Positions 30,860-32,685 of a stretch of 32,685 nucleotides of DNA are shown piece after piece; position 1 is the stretch's first letter, and every line of letters starts with the position of its first letter. The notes under the pieces are model-generated. The model had not been told where the DNA came from. It did no database searches and saw only the letters and a list, made by a program, of their open reading frames with translations. The translations under genes and the position numbers were made by a program. Source of the stretch: Rhodovarius crocodyli (GTDB lineage: Bacteria > Pseudomonadota > Alphaproteobacteria > Acetobacterales > Acetobacteraceae); contig CAMDJV010000039.1 in assembly GCA_945901085.1 (NCBI GenBank), positions 1 through 32,685 of the forward strand, read 5' to 3'.

Positions 30860-32166
30860 ATACGCAATTCCCCAGCTTCGCCGAAGCCTTCCGGGTCTGG
30901 CTGCGCATCGGCTGCCTGAGCTTTGGCGGGCCCGCCGGGCAGATCGCTCTGATGCACCGAGAGGTGGTGGATGAACGCCGCTGGATCAGCGATACGCGAT
31001 TTCTTCACGCGCTGAACTTCTGCACCCTGCTGCCGGGGCCCGAGGCCATGCAACTCGCCACCTATCTGGGCTGGCTCATGCATGGCGTGCGTGGCGGCGT
31101 GGCGGCCGGGCTGCTCTTCATCCTGCCCGGTGCCCTGGTGATGCTGGTGCTGAGCCTGATCTACGCCCTGCTGGGCAATGTGCCGGTCGTCGCTGCGGTT
31201 TTCCTGGGCCTGAAAAGCGCCGTGCTGGTATTGGTGGTGGAGGCGCTGCTGCGGGTGGCGAAGCGCGCGCTCTACGGCCCGGTGGCCTGGGCCACGGCGG
31301 GGGCGGCGTTTTTGGCCCTGGCAGCATTTGGCCTGCCCTTTCCGGTGGTCGTTTTGGCGGCGGGCCTGCTGGGCTTTGCCCTGCCCGGGCAGTTCAAGCC
31401 GGCGGGCCATGGCAAGGCCGGCCAGGTGAGTGACAGCCTGCTGGACCGCGTCCTGCGCGACAATCCCGGCCATATTGCCGGGCTGACGGCGGCGGCCAGG
31501 CGGGCGGGGCTGATCGCCCTCGCGCTCTGGGTCTGGCCGGTGGCGCTGCTGGCGCCGGCGGGCGGGGTGTATTTCGATGTCGGCTGGTTTTTCTCGAAAA
31601 TGTCGGTGGTGACCTTTGGCGGTGCCTATGCCGTGCTGGCCTATGTCGCGCAGGAGGCGGTGGAGCATTACCGCTGGCTCTCGGCTCCCGAAATGCTGGC
31701 CGGGCTGGGCCTAGCCGAGACCACGCCCGGGCCGTTGATTCTGGTGCTGCAATTTGTGGGCTTCCTGGCAGGATACCGGGAGGGGGGCGGCGTGCTGGGC
31801 GGCGTCGCCGCGTCTATTCTCACACTCTGGGTCACCTTTCTGCCCTGCTTTGCCTGGATTTTTCTGGGCGCGCCTTATGTCGAGCGGCTGCATGACGCCG
31901 CCCGGCTGAAAGGTGCTTTGGCCGGGGTGACGGCGGCGGTGGTGGGCGTGATCGCGAATCTGGCGCTGTGGTTCACCATGCGGGTGCTCTTTGCCGACAT
32001 TCTGCCCGGGCCGCTGGGCTTTGATGTTCCAGTGCTCTCCTCCATCCAGCCGCTCTCACTGGCCCTGGCCCTGCTGGCCGGCTGGTGCATTTTCCAGTGG
32101 CGGCTTGGCGTTTTGGCCACTCTGGGCGTCGCCGCAGCGGCCGGTATTTTGACGCTGATTCTGTAA
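30856..32166 (+). CDS. chrA: Chromate efflux transporter ChrA
   Basis: 436 residues, a full-length two-domain CHR protein. The first CHR domain starts LRIGCLSFGGPAGQIALMH with NFCTLLPGPEAMQLATYLGW. The second begins FSKMSVVTFGGAYAVLAYVA and has LGLAETTPGPLILVLQFVGF. About ten hydrophobic segments are visible. It is an inner-membrane transporter expelling chromate (or a related oxyanion) using the membrane potential or proton gradient. Its start overlaps the rhodanese-ChrB stop by four bases, so the two are coupled. No classical chrB repressor with the N-terminal regulatory domain is present. Confidence 0.95.
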   Translation: MNTQFPSFAEAFRVWLRIGCLSFGGPAGQIALMHREVVDERRWISDTRFLHALNFCTLLPGPEAMQLATYLGWLMHGVRGGVAAGLLFILPGALVMLVLSLIYALLGNVPVVAAVFLGLKSAVLVLVVEALLRVAKRALYGPVAWATAGAAFLALAAFGLPFPVVVLAAGLLGFALPGQFKPAGHGKAGQVSDSLLDRVLRDNPGHIAGLTAAARRAGLIALALWVWPVALLAPAGGVYFDVGWFFSKMSVVTFGGAYAVLAYVAQEAVEHYRWLSAPEMLAGLGLAETTPGPLILVLQFVGFLAGYREGGGVLGGVAASILTLWVTFLPCFAWIFLGAPYVERLHDAARLKGALAGVTAAVVGVIANLALWFTMRVLFADILPGPLGFDVPVLSSIQPLSLALALLAGWCIFQWRLGVLATLGVAAAAGILTLIL

Positions 32167-32192
32167 ATCACACCGGAAACGCCGCCGCTGCG

Positions 32193-32220
32193 TTGACACG
32201 CCGCCGCTTTCCGCCATAAC
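32193..32220 (+). promoter_or_regulatory. Promoter of the tRNA-Tyr/tRNA-Gly/tuf unit
   Basis: A perfect TTGACA (32193-32198) is followed after 16 bases by CATAAC (32215-32220), then by a GC-rich stretch (CGCCCCACC) near the expected start. A consensus -35 and GC-rich discriminator are typical of growth-rate and stringently controlled stable-RNA promoters. Confidence 0.7.
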
Positions 32221-32259
32221 CCGCCCCACCTGCTGCCCGGGACAAGACCCGGCCGCTGC

Positions 32260-32342
32260 GGAGGGGTGCCCGAGTGGCTAAAGGGGACGGACTGTAAATC
32301 CGTTGGCTTGCGCCTACGTTGGTTCGAATCCAACCCCCTCCA
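32260..32342 (+). tRNA. tRNA-Tyr (anticodon GTA)
   Basis: The acceptor arms are GGAGGGG (32260-32266) and CCCCTCC (32335-32341), with discriminator A. The anticodon stem ACGGA/TCCGT encloses CTGTAAA with GTA at 32294-32296. A long variable arm (class II, as in bacterial Tyr and Ser/Leu tRNAs) precedes the T arm GTTGG-TTCGAAT-CCAAC. The CCA is not encoded. It is first in the tyrT-glyT-tuf arrangement common in bacteria. Confidence 0.97.
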
Positions 32343-32392
32343 TATCCCGCCGGGTCCCGGTGGCAGGTGGCTTGCGGTGCGTGTTCGCGCTT

Positions 32393-32463
32393 GCGGGTGT
32401 AGCTCAACGGTAGAGCCCCAGCCTTCCAAGCTGGTGGTGCGGGTTCGATTCCCGTCACCCGCT
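32393..32463 (+). tRNA. tRNA-Gly (anticodon TCC)
   Basis: The acceptor arms are GCGGGTG (32393-32399) and CACCCGC (32456-32462), with discriminator T. The anticodon loop CTTCCAA gives TCC at 32425-32427, and the T arm contains GGTTCGATTCC. The CCA is not encoded. It sits 50 bases after tRNA-Tyr and 75 bases before tuf. A small ATCCC-TTT-GGGAT hairpin follows at 32464-32476, perhaps part of the processing region. Confidence 0.97.
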
Positions 32464-32538
32464 ATCCCTTTGGGATGCGTCGGGATGTCTTCCGCGCGGG
32501 CGCTGTCTTTGAAACGAACTCAAGTTTGGAGCTGGCAG

Positions 32539-32685
32539 ATGGCCAAGGCGAAATTCGAGCGGAACAAGCCGCACTGCAACATCGGCACCATTGGTCACGT
32601 GGACCATGGCAAGACGTCGTTGACGGCTGCGATCACCAAGATTCTTGCGAAGTCGGGCGGTGCGTCGTTCACGGCGTATGACCAG
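32539..32685 (+). CDS. tuf: Elongation factor Tu, N-terminal part (cut by window end)
   Basis: 49 codons are visible: [19 protein letters not shown], then [19 protein letters not shown] and further. GHVDHGKT is the G1 P-loop of translational GTPases, and the Met-Ala-Lys start is the EF-Tu norm. EF-Tu delivers aminoacyl-tRNA to the ribosome. GGAG lies eight bases before the ATG. Its location directly after two tRNA genes matches the tufB-type operon, probably read from the promoter at 32193. Confidence 0.97.
   Translation, partial: MAKAKFERNKPHCNIGTIGHVDHGKTSLTAAITKILAKSGGASFTAYDQ

Noticed and set aside
1-32685. CRISPR arrays, prophage, toxin-antitoxin or restriction clusters
   Set aside because: No regularly spaced repeats or cognate genes were found; the lone HNH protein belongs to a chromosomally conserved family.

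Overview
The window looks like a chromosomal segment of a high-GC alphaproteobacterium, most likely Acetobacteraceae (Roseomonas-like). The reasons are strongly G/C-biased third codon positions, a tyrT-glyT-tuf unit, a tlpA/argH/lptM block, hflKC-degP, and four solitary Bug-type (tripartite tricarboxylate transporter) binding proteins. The species assignment is inference; the gene identities rest on motifs read in the translations.

Layout. 1-617: the end of an IS66-type element, a gene-poor scar with interleaved inverted repeats, and a palindromic intergenic repeat. 616-4448 (minus strand): a GatB/YqeY protein, a Tyr/dual-specificity phosphatase, a Bug protein, a small lipoprotein and argH. 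4456-8306 (plus): a TlpA thioredoxin, a ketopantoate-reductase-like protein, a Bug protein and hemW. 8322-9035 (minus): an orphan OmpR-type regulator. 9349-12264 (plus): ribA, fmt and truA. 12268-16647 (minus): a membrane protein, dapE, dapD, an HNH nuclease and an Mrp ATPase. 16826-20688 (plus): hflK-hflC and a DegP/HtrA protease. 20748-26140 (minus): a Bug protein with a palindromic operator-like site, a small helical protein, a SCO copper chaperone, nrdB and nrdA. 26467-27438 (plus): a fourth Bug protein. 27439-29599 (minus): a host-attachment family protein and a TPP-dependent enzyme. 29748-32166 (plus): a possible small gene, then a chromate unit (rhodanese-ChrB fusion plus ChrA). 32193-32685 (plus): a strong promoter, tRNA-Tyr, tRNA-Gly and the start of tuf.

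The most unusual structure is the nrdA-nrdB spacer. Two 57-bp arms in inverted orientation (54/57 identical) bracket a 177-bp island of about 24% GC (hand count). Each arm contains two hairpins. Of the three differences between arms, two form a compensatory base-pair swap and the third lies in a loop, so both hairpins are preserved. A TTGACA-type promoter lies in the island, pointing at nrdB. Upstream of nrdA are two NrdR-box-like sites 32 bp apart.

Most of the rest is housekeeping: lysine/DAP and arginine synthesis, riboflavin, tRNA modification and formylation, dNTP synthesis, and membrane proteostasis. Bug proteins are scattered between these genes. No CRISPR array, prophage, or classical defence or secretion cluster is visible.
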